Source: Azospirillum brasilense
Lineage (GTDB): Bacteria; Pseudomonadota; Alphaproteobacteria; Azospirillales; Azospirillaceae
DNA: 64,000 nucleotides
Assembly (NCBI RefSeq): GCF_007827815.1
Contig: NZ_VITH01000008.1
Span: 344,910-408,909, forward strand
Direction of reading: 5' to 3'
Part shown: piece by piece, positions 26,226 through 34,638 of the stretch
Numbering within the stretch: position 1 is the first letter of the stretch
Layout of the letters: each line of letters begins with the position of its first letter
Notes under the pieces: generated by a model
The model's input: the letters and a program-made list of their open reading frames with translations, nothing else
Databases searched by the model: none
Told to the model about the DNA's origin: nothing
Made by a program: the position numbers and the translations under genes

Positions 26226-27796
26226 CCGAACTGCGCGCCCTCGCCGTCGGCCGGCGTGACCGCTCGCTGCTGACCCGCATCGGCAGCATCATCCTGGTCA
26301 CCGCCGCCGCCGTGGGGGTGGTCGCCGTGGCCGTGTCGGCCAACATCGTGGAGCACCAGCAGTTCTCGGCGCTGACCAAGCGGGCGCAGCTGGTCGCCGC
26401 CATGCAGACCGACGCGCTGGCCAACCCGATCTGGGAGATCGACGACCGCGCCGTCCGCAACATCATCGATTCGCTGCGCGAGCGCGACCCGGCCATTCTC
26501 GCCGTCTCCGTCTTCGAGCCGGGGCACAGCGAACCGATGGCGGTGTCCGGCAACCCCAGGACCTCCGCCGACTCCACCACCATCGAGAAGGTCATCGACC
26601 TGCGCGGGCGCGACGGGGTGACCCGGCAGGTGGGCACGCTGCGGCTGCTCTATTCGACGGAGGAGGTCCACCGCAACACGCTGGAGGCCCTGCTGCCGGT
26701 GGTCGGGCTGCTGCTGCTGTCCCTGGTCACCGCCATCGCCATCATCAGCGTCATGCTGAACCGCGTCGTGCTCGGGCCGCTGCGGCGGCTGACCCAGGCG
26801 ACCCAGGCGGTCTCCCGCGGCGATTACGGCGCCCGCCTCGCCACCGAGCGGGAGGACGAGATCGGCGTCCTGACCAAAACCTTCAACCGCATGGCCGAAA
26901 CGGTCCAGGACTACACCCAGACCCTGGAATCCCGCGTCCAGGAGCGGACGGAGGCTCTGGCCGACATCAACCGCCGCATCATGGACAGCATCAACTACGC
27001 CCAGCTGATCCAGTCCTCGATCCTGCCGAAACCCGAGGTTCTGGACAGCGGGCTGGCCCAGCATTTCGTGCTGTGGCGGCCGCGCGACGTGGTCAGCGGC
27101 GATTTCTACTACTACCGCGAGGTCGAGGACGGCTTCCTGATCGGCGTCGCCGACTGCACGGGTCACGGCGTGCCCGGCGCCTTCATGACCATGACGGCCA
27201 GCGCGGTGCTGAACAACGTGGTCGACGGCATGGGCGCCGCCGATCCCGCGGCGCTGCTCGCCACGGTGGACGAGAAGGTGCGGGCGGCCCTGCATCAGGA
27301 CGGCGATGCGGCGAGCTGGGAGGGCGGCTTCGACAACGGGCTGGACCTGGCGCTGTGCTACGTCCAGCCGGCGCGGCGGCGGCTCGTCTATGCCGGCGCC
27401 CGCCTGCCGCTGGCCATCGCCGGCCCGGACGGGCTGACCGAGATCCGCGCCGACCGCCGCAGCCTGGGCTACCGCGCGTCCGGCCCGACCCCGCCCTTCA
27501 CGAATCACAGCCTGGACCTGCAGCCCGACCAGACTTTCTACATCTGCACCGACGGCCTGACCGACCAGTGCGGCGGGGAACGGGGGCGGAGCTTCGGCAA
27601 GCGCCGGCTGCACGGCGTGGTCGAGGAATGCCGCGCGCTGCCGCTCGACCGGCAGAAGGAGCTTATCGAATCCAGCCTGTCCGGCTTCCAGGGCGACCGC
27701 CCGCAGCGCGACGACATCACCATGGTCGGCTTCCGCGTCCGACTGGCCGACGATCCGGCGGTCCCGACGCGGAACACACTGTGGGAAATCGCGTAA
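26222..27796 (+). CDS. siaA: SiaA-like membrane PP2C/SpoIIE-type protein phosphatase
   Basis: The 524-residue inner-membrane protein has TM1 at about 17-39, a periplasmic domain to about 155, TM2 at about 157-178, a HAMP domain at about 180-232 and a short coiled coil. The C-terminal PP2C-like serine phosphatase has RDVVSGDFYYY, VADCTGHGVPGAFMTM, CTDGLTDQCGG and QRDDITMVGF, so all the metal-binding acidic residues appear present. The architecture and the genes siaB and siaC 2 kb away match SiaA of the Pseudomonas SiaABCD switch, where SiaA dephosphorylates SiaC. The start overlaps the binding-protein stop by four bases. Confidence 0.85.
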   Translation: MTELRALAVGRRDRSLLTRIGSIILVTAAAVGVVAVAVSANIVEHQQFSALTKRAQLVAAMQTDALANPIWEIDDRAVRNIIDSLRERDPAILAVSVFEPGHSEPMAVSGNPRTSADSTTIEKVIDLRGRDGVTRQVGTLRLLYSTEEVHRNTLEALLPVVGLLLLSLVTAIAIISVMLNRVVLGPLRRLTQATQAVSRGDYGARLATEREDEIGVLTKTFNRMAETVQDYTQTLESRVQERTEALADINRRIMDSINYAQLIQSSILPKPEVLDSGLAQHFVLWRPRDVVSGDFYYYREVEDGFLIGVADCTGHGVPGAFMTMTASAVLNNVVDGMGAADPAALLATVDEKVRAALHQDGDAASWEGGFDNGLDLALCYVQPARRRLVYAGARLPLAIAGPDGLTEIRADRRSLGYRASGPTPPFTNHSLDLQPDQTFYICTDGLTDQCGGERGRSFGKRRLHGVVEECRALPLDRQKELIESSLSGFQGDRPQRDDITMVGFRVRLADDPAVPTRNTLWEIA

Positions 27797-27934
27797 CTAA
27801 GCGTGAGAGGGTTGCGTGATAGTGCAGCAGGGGGGCCGTCGTGGGGCGAAGTCGCTCGACCTACCATTCGAATTCATATAGTTTCCGCGCCGGCCCTATG
27901 AACAATAAGCACCGGTAACGGGGGAGCAGAGGGG

Positions 27935-28666
27935 ATGGCGGCCGTTACGATCGTTGTCGTCGAGGACGAGGCGTCTCTGCGACGTGACATGATCGAGTAT
28001 CTGCGCAGTTGCGGCTTCGATGCGGTCGGGGCGAAGAATGGGCGCGAACTGGACGAACAGATCGCCTCGCGCCCGGTCTCCTTGGTTGTTCTGGACGTCA
28101 ATCTTCCGGGTGAGGACGGTTTCAAGATCGCCACGCGGCTGCGCGAGAATCCCGCCATCGGAATCATCATGGTGACCGCCCGCGGCTCCACCGTCGACCG
28201 GGTGGTCGGGCTGGAGTTGGGCGCCGACGCCTATCTGGTGAAGCCCGTGGAAATGCGTGAGCTGGAGGCTCAGGCCAAGGCCCTGCTCCGCCGTCTGGAG
28301 ACCAGCAACGCCGCCATCGCCACGCCGGCCCCGCAACCTTCCGGCCAGCCCTCCGCGGACGAGGCCAGCTGGGTCCTGGACGCCACGGCCTGGGCGCTGA
28401 CCAGCCCGGCGGGCGTGCGGGTCAGCCTGACGAGCATGGAGATGAAGCTGGTCTCGCTGCTGGCCGGGCAGGCCCGCCAGCCGGCGACTCGTGACCAGAT
28501 TTCCGTGGCGCTCTACAACCGCCGTTGGAATCCCGACGACCGTTCGATCGACACGGTGGTCGGACGGCTGCGCCACAAGGTGGAGAACGCCATCGGCGAG
28601 ACCGCCCCGGTCAAATCGGTCCACGGCGTCGGCTACGTGTTCTCCGCCCCCGTCCGGATGGTCTGA
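27935..28666 (+). CDS. OmpR-family response regulator
   Basis: This 243-residue transcription factor has a receiver domain at 1-120 (VVVEDE acidic pocket, phospho-acceptor D54 in VVLDVNLPGEDG, MVTARG, LVKPVEMREL) and a C-terminal winged-helix DNA-binding domain at about 145-240 (LTSMEMKLVSLL, RSIDTVVGRLRHKVE, VKSVHGVGYVF). It is convergent with the histidine kinase gene ending 33 bases away, its most likely partner. It would carry the output of the Sia-like switch to transcription. Its own promoter must lie in the 138-base gap after siaA; I see no clear one. Confidence 0.92.
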   Translation: MAAVTIVVVEDEASLRRDMIEYLRSCGFDAVGAKNGRELDEQIASRPVSLVVLDVNLPGEDGFKIATRLRENPAIGIIMVTARGSTVDRVVGLELGADAYLVKPVEMRELEAQAKALLRRLETSNAAIATPAPQPSGQPSADEASWVLDATAWALTSPAGVRVSLTSMEMKLVSLLAGQARQPATRDQISVALYNRRWNPDDRSIDTVVGRLRHKVENAIGETAPVKSVHGVGYVFSAPVRMV

Positions 28667-28698
28667 CACCGTTCAGGCGACGGGTTCAGGCGGTGGGT

Positions 28699-29748
28699 TC
28701 AGGCGGCCGTCTCGTCCGGGGGCGTGTTCTTCGGGAAGGTCAGGACGAAGCGCGTCCCCTGCCCCGGCGCGCTGTCCGCCACGATCGTGCCCTTCAGCGC
28801 CCCGACCGCCAGATTATGCACGATGTGCAGGCCGAGCCCGCTGCCTCCTTCGCCGCGCCGGGTGGTGAAGAAGGGGTCGAAGATCCGGGGCAGATGGTCG
28901 GGCGGAATGCCGCGGCCGTTGTCGGCATAGACCAGCCGGACGGTGCCGGGCTCCGGCTCGTCCACGGTGATCGACAGGACGCCGCCCTGCCCCTCCGCTC
29001 CCTGCGCGTCGACGAAGGCGTGGGTGACGGAATTCATCACGAGGTTGGTCAGGATCTGCGACAGCGCGCCCGGGTAGCTGTCGACCACCAGCCCGTCCGG
29101 GCAGGACACGCCGATGGTGTGCCGGCCCTGGCGGAGCTTGGGCTCCAGGCTGACCAAAGTCTCCTGGATGTAGCGGTTGAGGTTGACGGCCCGCCGTTCG
29201 GCGCTGGCGCGGTCGACCGCCACCTGCTTGAAGCTGGCGATCAGCTTGGCCGCCCGCTCGCAATTGGTCAGGATCAGCGCCGCGGTGTCCGTGGCGGTGG
29301 CCAGATAGCGGGAAAAGTCCGCCTTGCTCAGCTCGCCCGACTGGGCGCGCCGGCGCAGCCCGGCGGTGGCGTCGGACAGGTGCGACGCGCAGGACACGGC
29401 GATGCCCACCGGCGTGTTGATCTCGTGCGCCACCCCGGCCACCAGGGCGCCCAGGGAGGCCAGCTTCTCGGCGCGGACCATCGCCTCCTGCGCCTCGCGC
29501 AGGTCGGCCAGCGCGGTCTCCGCCTCCTGCCGCCGGCGCTCCAGCTCCTGGTTGGCCGAGCCGAGCTGCGCCTGCAGCCGGTCGCTGACCCGGACCAGCC
29601 GGCGCTGCTCGCGCGTGCTGCGCTGGAACGCCTCCACCAGCGCCTCGAAGTCGGCGCGCAGCTCGGGCGCGGCGGTGCCCAGCCTCTCCCCCAGAAGGCG
29701 GGCCTGCTCGATGGCCTGCTCCTCAGCGGCGAAGAGGTTGAAGGTCAT
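28699..29748 (-). CDS. Cytoplasmic histidine kinase, probable output of the SiaBC switch
   Basis: The 349-residue kinase has no membrane segment. Residues 1-95 form a long helical stalk with the pattern ALVEAFQRSTREQRRLVRVS followed by DRLQAQL. The dimerisation/phosphoacceptor segment is LASLGALVAGVAHEINTPVG with H108. The ATPase domain has N (LVMNSVTHAF), G1 (YADNGRGIP), F (FDPFF) and G2 (GSGLGLHIV) boxes. Its ATG overlaps the siaC stop (ATGA). In Pseudomonas the gene after siaC encodes the cyclase SiaD, whose stalk binds SiaC; here a kinase takes that place. I infer that SiaC docks on the stalk. Confidence 0.88.
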   Translation of the reverse strand: MTFNLFAAEEQAIEQARLLGERLGTAAPELRADFEALVEAFQRSTREQRRLVRVSDRLQAQLGSANQELERRRQEAETALADLREAQEAMVRAEKLASLGALVAGVAHEINTPVGIAVSCASHLSDATAGLRRRAQSGELSKADFSRYLATATDTAALILTNCERAAKLIASFKQVAVDRASAERRAVNLNRYIQETLVSLEPKLRQGRHTIGVSCPDGLVVDSYPGALSQILTNLVMNSVTHAFVDAQGAEGQGGVLSITVDEPEPGTVRLVYADNGRGIPPDHLPRIFDPFFTTRRGEGGSGLGLHIVHNLAVGALKGTIVADSAPGQGTRFVLTFPKNTPPDETAA

Positions 29749-30143
29749 GACGCCCCGTCTGCGGGAATCTGTTTCAGCGTGAAGGCGACGTGCTCCAGGT
29801 CCTCGGCGAAGTCCTCGCCCAGCTCCTGCATCGAATCGTCGTTTTCCTCGTAACACCAGGTGACGGAAATGCTGCGCCCGTTGCCGGCCGCCGTCTCCAG
29901 CATCTGGAAGATGTTCATCAGGGCTTTCGCGCTGGAGCTGTTGAAATACAGCAGCTCCATGTCGAAGCGGATGGGGTGGCCGCCCTCCTCGGCAAGGAAG
30001 CTGCGGAGCGCTGCGAAGATCGGGCCGAAGAAGGTCGCGACGTCGTCGGGATAGGACTCGCCGCTGAGGCGGAGCACGCCCTGGGCGAAGTCGAAATCGA
30101 CCTCGGGCGTCCGGCCGGTTGCGGGTAATTTCAGGGATTCCAT
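29745..30143 (-). CDS. siaC: SiaC-family regulatory phosphoprotein (DUF1987)
   Basis: The 132-residue product belongs to DUF1987, the SiaC family. Typical features are the opening LPATGRTPEVDFDFAQGVLRLSGESYPDD, and LYFNSSSAKALMNIF in the phosphosite region. P. aeruginosa SiaC is phosphorylated on a threonine in this segment; here the residues are serines (69-71). The last third (ISVTWCYEENDDSMQELGEDFAE) is also family-like. The ATG at 30143 lies 26 bases after the siaB stop. A TTG further upstream would overlap siaB and is less likely. SiaC is the antagonist-like protein of a partner switch: kinase SiaB and phosphatase SiaA set its phosphorylation. Confidence 0.87.
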   Translation of the reverse strand: MESLKLPATGRTPEVDFDFAQGVLRLSGESYPDDVATFFGPIFAALRSFLAEEGGHPIRFDMELLYFNSSSAKALMNIFQMLETAAGNGRSISVTWCYEENDDSMQELGEDFAEDLEHVAFTLKQIPADGAS

Positions 30144-30169
30144 GGTCGTCCGGGTATCCACAGCCGCTC

Positions 30170-30733
30170 TCAGATCCGAGCCTTGAGACAAAAGAAGCTT
30201 TTGCCGTCGTCCAGTTCGAGGAAGTCGTACTCGATGGGTTCGCTGGCGCGCCGCGCAATCTCGATCAGCCCGATGTTCGCACCCCGCGCCCCCTCTTCCG
30301 GGGTTTCGCGCAGCTGCTCCCGGTAATAGGTCTTGAGCGCGTCCTTGTCCAAGCCCTTGAGATGCTCCAACCGGTCGCGCAGGCGCGGCACGTCGGCGTT
30401 GTACACGGTGTTGCCGCAGACGATGAAGACCTTCCCGCCTTCCATGCCGATGGTGACCATCCCGGCGCTGAGTTCGACCGGCTTCTCGCGCGCGCCGGTC
30501 ACCTTCTCGGCCGAATAGCGGATGATGTTCTGCATCTGCTCGACGAAGACGGCGAAGACCCGGCGGACCGTCGGGCCGTCGGTTTCCTCCAGCGTCATCT
30601 TTTCCCGCAAGGCCTCGCCCAGGGAATAGAGTATCCCCTCGGACAGATAGCCACTGAACGAGAAAATGATGCCCTTCTCGTCAAGGTCCCGTTTGATCCC
30701 GGCATATTGCTGAGCGAGCATAATGGAGTCCAC
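30170..30733 (-). CDS. siaB: SiaB-family protein kinase (DUF6272)
   Basis: The 187-residue protein has a GHKL-type fold of the SiaB family: FSFSGYLSEGILYSLGEALREK, then EQMQNIIRYSAEK as the ATP-binding N box, a GNTVYN motif, and GANIGLIEIARRASEPIEY towards the C-terminus. In Pseudomonas, SiaB phosphorylates SiaC. The GTG at 30733 has GGAAG five to six bases upstream; an ATG at 30721 is an alternative start. It is the first gene of a siaB-siaC-kinase operon on the minus strand. Confidence 0.87.
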   Translation of the reverse strand: MDSIMLAQQYAGIKRDLDEKGIIFSFSGYLSEGILYSLGEALREKMTLEETDGPTVRRVFAVFVEQMQNIIRYSAEKVTGAREKPVELSAGMVTIGMEGGKVFIVCGNTVYNADVPRLRDRLEHLKGLDKDALKTYYREQLRETPEEGARGANIGLIEIARRASEPIEYDFLELDDGKSFFCLKARI

Positions 30734-30892
30734 GGTTCTTCCGTTGGAGTGCGAAAAGGCCGTCCGCCGCGTCAGAAGGGTCCGGACCGGTTTCCGGACA
30801 TCGCGTCGGCCTTGTTATGAGCACGTTACATTTCCGTCCGCCGCGCTGGAAGGATTATCAGGGGTGGACGGCGGCGGAGCGGCCTTGCGCGA

Positions 30893-32668
30893 TCAGCCTT
30901 TCACGGGAAGACGGACGCGGAAGAGGCTGCCCTGCCCGACCGTGCTCTCGGCGCTGATCGAGCCGCCGTGCAGCAGGATGATCTGCCGGACCGTGTGCAA
31001 TCCGATCCCCGTCCCCGGCACGCCCGCCGAGCCGGTTCCCCGGTAATGCCGCTCGAACAGCAGGGGCAGTTCGTGCTGCGGAATGCCGCGGCCCTGGTCG
31101 GCCACCTCGACCACCGCCATGCACCCTTCGCTCTGGCCGCGCACGGTGATGCGGCAGTCGCCGTCCGAGTACTTGAAGGCGTTGTTCAGCAGGTTGCTGA
31201 ACAGCATGCCCAGCAGATGCCCGTCGGCCATCACCATCGGCGGCAGCCGGTCGAGGTCCAGATGGAAGTCGCAGCCGGTGTAGGCGGTGCGGAAGGGTTC
31301 CGTCACCGAGCGCAGCAGCGCCCGCAGGTCGACCTCGCCCCGCTGCACCCGCAGCGTCCCGGCCTGCAGCCGCTCGTCGGTCAGGTGCGTATCGATCAAC
31401 CCGGTCAGGCGCTGGACGCTGCTGCGGATGACGCGCAGCCGTTCCAGCGAGTCCGGGGTCTCCCGCTCCGCCCGCAGCGTCAGCATCTGGGCGGCGCTGT
31501 CGATGATGGCCAGCGGCGTGCGGAACTCGTGGCTGACCATGGTGACGAACTGGCGCTGCTGCTCGCGGGCGACCAGCTCCGCCTCCAGCGCCCGCTCCAC
31601 CCGCTCCTTGGCGGCGACCAGGGCGGCTTGGTTGGCGGCCAGCTCGGCCGTCCGCTCGCCGACACGCCGCTCCAGCGACTGGTTCAGCGCCACCAGATCC
31701 TCGTACAGGCACACATTGTCGAAGCCGATGATGACGCGGGCGCAGAACAGCTCCAGCAGCCGATGATCGTCCTCGCGATAGGGCTCGCTGCGCTCCAGCG
31801 CGAAGACCGTCGTCCCATGCTCCCGCGTGCGGAAGGCGAGGATGCAGCGCGACGATCCGAAATCGCTCTGCTGCGTCTCGAAGGCGGCGATCACCTGGGC
31901 GGTCAGGTCGGGTTCCAGCGTGTCCGACGCGGGCCGCCCGACGAAGCGCGAGAAGCGGCCGGAGCCGGCGACCACGGTGGCCCGCGTCTTGCCGTCTCCG
32001 CGGTCCACCAGGCGGCAGGCCAGGACGGCGCCGCCGCTGTGGTCCACGACCTTGCTGAGCTGGTCCACCAACTCTTCCACCAGCGTGCGCATGGAGCGGG
32101 TTTCGAACAGCGGGGCGGAGGCGGCGAGGATGCGCTCCAGCCCCTGGCGGTGCCGCTCGATGGTCACGATGTCGCGCCACGCCCGCAGGCCGCTGACCAG
32201 CGTGGTGAACAGGCGCTGGGCGGTGAGTTCGCTCTTGGCCTTGTAATCGTTGATGTCGTAGGCGACGACCACGTCCCGCTCCGGCGCCTGTCCGGGCTGG
32301 CCGGTGCGCAGGATGATGCGCATGCGGTGGTTGTTGAGGTCCTCGCGGATGAAGCGGACCAGACGCAGGCCGGCGTCGTCCGTCTCCATCACCACGTCGA
32401 GCAGCGCCACCGGGATGTCCGGGCGGGTCAGCAGAAGCGACCGCGCGGCGGCGGCGGACAAGGCGCTGACCACCTCGAACGGGCGGCCTTCGAACTCGAA
32501 ATCGCGCAGCAGAACCTCGGTCATGGTGTGGACCTGGGGATCGTCGTCGACCACCAGGACGGGCCATGGGTCCGCTGGCCGGGCGTTGGCCGTGGAGTCG
32601 TCGGCGAAGCCGTCGTCGGGTCCGAACAACGGCTCGTCGTCCAGACCTTCGTCCATACCCTGGCCCAT
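30893..32668 (-). CDS. DUF3369 hybrid response regulator / histidine kinase
   Basis: The 591-residue soluble protein has a receiver domain at about 35-155 (VLVVDDDPQ, phospho-acceptor D91 in ALLDVVMET, and an unusual AYDINDYKAKSE end). A DUF3369 GAF-like domain at about 160-320 (RAWRDIVTIERHRQGLERIL onwards) is followed by a coiled coil and a HisKA with H380 in MVSHEFRTPLAI. The HATPase has NLLNNAFKYS, DQGRGIP and GTGIGLHTV. No DNA-binding domain is present. GGAGGAG precedes the ATG at 32668. It lies 160 bases upstream of siaB on the same strand and may feed into or receive from the Sia-linked kinase. Confidence 0.9.
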   Translation of the reverse strand: MGQGMDEGLDDEPLFGPDDGFADDSTANARPADPWPVLVVDDDPQVHTMTEVLLRDFEFEGRPFEVVSALSAAAARSLLLTRPDIPVALLDVVMETDDAGLRLVRFIREDLNNHRMRIILRTGQPGQAPERDVVVAYDINDYKAKSELTAQRLFTTLVSGLRAWRDIVTIERHRQGLERILAASAPLFETRSMRTLVEELVDQLSKVVDHSGGAVLACRLVDRGDGKTRATVVAGSGRFSRFVGRPASDTLEPDLTAQVIAAFETQQSDFGSSRCILAFRTREHGTTVFALERSEPYREDDHRLLELFCARVIIGFDNVCLYEDLVALNQSLERRVGERTAELAANQAALVAAKERVERALEAELVAREQQRQFVTMVSHEFRTPLAIIDSAAQMLTLRAERETPDSLERLRVIRSSVQRLTGLIDTHLTDERLQAGTLRVQRGEVDLRALLRSVTEPFRTAYTGCDFHLDLDRLPPMVMADGHLLGMLFSNLLNNAFKYSDGDCRITVRGQSEGCMAVVEVADQGRGIPQHELPLLFERHYRGTGSAGVPGTGIGLHTVRQIILLHGGSISAESTVGQGSLFRVRLPVKG

Positions 32669-32831
32669 GCTCTCCTCCACGCACGACCTACCCAAATGGT
32701 TCCGCATCGACGGACAAGGAAGGCACCAAAGCGGTACGAGACCTAAGCCCACCCGTCCAGGGCTGTAGCAAATTGTCACAAAACGCCATGCAAAAGAGGC
32801 AGCTGGCACGAATTTGGGCCGATTCTGCCCT

Positions 32832-32859
32832 TTGATGAATACCCAAGTATTACTGTAAT
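32832..32859 (+). promoter_or_regulatory. Possible promoter of the three-gene unknown operon
   Basis: TTGATG at 32832-32837 and TGTAAT at 32854-32859 are 16 bases apart in a strikingly AT-rich stretch (32800-32880) between divergent genes. A second -10-like TATACT lies at 32864-32869. Confidence 0.35.
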
Positions 32860-32897
32860 CTTTTATACTCTCCGAAATTGAGGGAGTTGACCCGCGT

Positions 32898-34046
32898 ATG
32901 GACATGGATCTCAAGGGCGGGGACCTCAAAAATGGGATTTCCGATGGCAGGGACCTGGACGGCATGACCCCAGATTGCACGGGCAGGAACGGTGCCCCCC
33001 TGGATGGCCCTGATCGGGATGGCCCTGATCGGGATGGCCCCGACCGGGACGGCGTGCCGGGCGGCCGGTACGCGGCCTTCCGCCGGTTCCTGTCGCGCTT
33101 CGACCATCGTCCCGGCGCGGCGCGAGCCGCGGAGCGATCGGCCGGGCTGCCGGTGCGCGCCATGCTTCTCGGTCTGCTGTCCAGCCGGCGGCAGGCGCAC
33201 ACGCGCCGCCTGTGGGCGCGCTGGCTGGAGCCGGTGATGCTGCGCGACCCTGCCCTGCTGTCGATCGCCGACCCGCTGCCCGGCTGCATCCGCGTTCTCG
33301 ACACCGCGGGCTGGTGGCCGGCCTTGTCGCGACGCATGGACGACCTTCCGGCCACCGTGCAGAACCGCCTGGACAACCGGCTGGCCGACGGCGCCCTGGA
33401 CCGGGTGCTCGCCTCGCCGGAGATGGTGGATTGGGCGGAAGTTCTGCGCGACCGCTCGCTGACCGTCCTCGACGCGCTGCGCACCGACCCAACCGCGCTC
33501 GCCCTGTTCCTGGAGGAGGCCAACACCCACCGCATGCGCGCCGCCAGCGCCCTGGCGATCCCCGGCGGCGTCGTGACGCTCCGGCCGCTGGACGGCGCGG
33601 ACGTGGAGACGCTGGCCGCCGCGCTGCGCCTGTCCGACGGATGGCGGACGCTGGGCGGGCGGGCGCCGGACATGGAGATCGACGAGTTGCTGGCCTGCGT
33701 GCGCGGCGCGATGGCCAACGACAGCGTCCCGCCGGAGGCGATGGCCCTGTTCGCGGTGGCCGGTCTCTACGCGCGCCGCGATCCGTTGCTCGGCGCGGCG
33801 CTGCGGGCGCTGCTGCCGCTGCCGCTGGTCGATTCCGCCGCCGCATGGCTGACGGCGCACAGCGAGGAAGCGGATGGCGGTGTTTCGGACACACCGATGC
33901 GCGGCGGCAGCCCGGCGCACGCGCCCGACCGCGGGCTGCGGGACCTGTTCGAAGCCGCGCGGCGTTCCGGGCAATCCCTGTCCGCGCCGCCCGCCTCTCC
34001 CCTGGCCGGGGTGATGAACATCACCGGCACACCGGGCGGGCGCTGA
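32898..34046 (+). CDS. Unknown 382-aa protein with Asp/Gly-rich repeat N-terminus
   Basis: I do not recognise the family. Residues 1-55 are low complexity and end in the repeat DGPDRDGPDRDGPDRDG, encoded by 15-bp tandem units. The rest, from about residue 60, is a helical arginine- and leucine-rich domain (RRFLSRFDHRPGAARAAERS, LLGLLSSRRQAHTRRLWARW, TVQNRLDNRLADGALDRVL). There is no signal peptide and no clear membrane segment. GGGAG lies upstream of the ATG at 32898. The gene is followed 19 bases later by two small membrane coiled-coil genes, so the three are probably one transcript, divergent from the DUF3369 kinase. Confidence 0.75.
   Translation: MDMDLKGGDLKNGISDGRDLDGMTPDCTGRNGAPLDGPDRDGPDRDGPDRDGVPGGRYAAFRRFLSRFDHRPGAARAAERSAGLPVRAMLLGLLSSRRQAHTRRLWARWLEPVMLRDPALLSIADPLPGCIRVLDTAGWWPALSRRMDDLPATVQNRLDNRLADGALDRVLASPEMVDWAEVLRDRSLTVLDALRTDPTALALFLEEANTHRMRAASALAIPGGVVTLRPLDGADVETLAAALRLSDGWRTLGGRAPDMEIDELLACVRGAMANDSVPPEAMALFAVAGLYARRDPLLGAALRALLPLPLVDSAAAWLTAHSEEADGGVSDTPMRGGSPAHAPDRGLRDLFEAARRSGQSLSAPPASPLAGVMNITGTPGGR
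33003..33047 (+). repeat. 15-bp tandem repeat, three units, in frame
   Basis: Two exact copies of GATGGCCCTGATCGG and a third, GATGGCCCCGACCGG, encode Asp-Gly-Pro-Asp-Arg three times. Unit number could vary among strains without shifting the frame. Confidence 0.9.
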
Positions 34047-34065
34047 CGGTTCGGATGGTGACGCG

Positions 34066-34638
34066 ATGAACATGGACACCTTCGCCCTCGCCGTGCTGGT
34101 CCTGTGCGTCGGCGCGCTCGGCTTGGCCGTGGTCTACGAGGCCTCGCGCCTGACCGCCACCGGCAGCCGCAAGGCGCTGCTGCGGCGCAAGCTGGAGGCC
34201 CAGGCCGCCGACCTCGCCGACCTCGGCCGCCGCATCGAGGTGGCCCAGGCCGAAACCGCCTCGCGGCAGGAAGCCCTCGACCGGCTGACCGCCGAGCGGG
34301 GTCGTCTGACCGGCCTGATCGCGTCGGTCAAGGCGTCCAAGATCGCCCTGGTGCATGAGGTCGGCGACGCGCAGAGCGGCGCCCAGCGCTATGAGAGCGA
34401 GTTGCGCACCGTCCCGGACTTCGCCCGGCTCGATCCCCGGCGCATGCTGTTCGCGCGGGCCATCTGGGATCGCCGGAACATCGCCCGCGTCTGGGCCGAC
34501 ACGCCGGATGCGGCCGCGGCGATGCTCCAGCGCGCCTTCAGCGCGCGCAACGGGGTGCTCTCCTCGCGGCCGGAAACAATCCCGTTGATCCCGGCCGCAA
34601 GCGGGGCCAACGACAGCGCACGGCCGGGCTCACCATGA
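34066..34638 (+). CDS. Membrane-anchored coiled-coil protein, 190 aa
   Basis: The family is unknown. One N-terminal membrane helix at about residues 5-25 (TFALAVLVLCVGALGLAVVY) is followed by a long coiled coil (about 35-105; LLRRKLEAQAADLADLGRRI and on). A compact C-terminal region follows, with LDPRRMLFARAIWDRRNIARV and ADTPDAAAAMLQRAFS. The start at 34066 is 19 bases after the preceding gene; MNMDTF could also start at the second ATG. The stop overlaps the next ATG by four bases (ATGA). Similar size and layout in the next gene suggest a heteromeric membrane complex. Confidence 0.75.
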   Translation: MNMDTFALAVLVLCVGALGLAVVYEASRLTATGSRKALLRRKLEAQAADLADLGRRIEVAQAETASRQEALDRLTAERGRLTGLIASVKASKIALVHEVGDAQSGAQRYESELRTVPDFARLDPRRMLFARAIWDRRNIARVWADTPDAAAAMLQRAFSARNGVLSSRPETIPLIPAASGANDSARPGSP

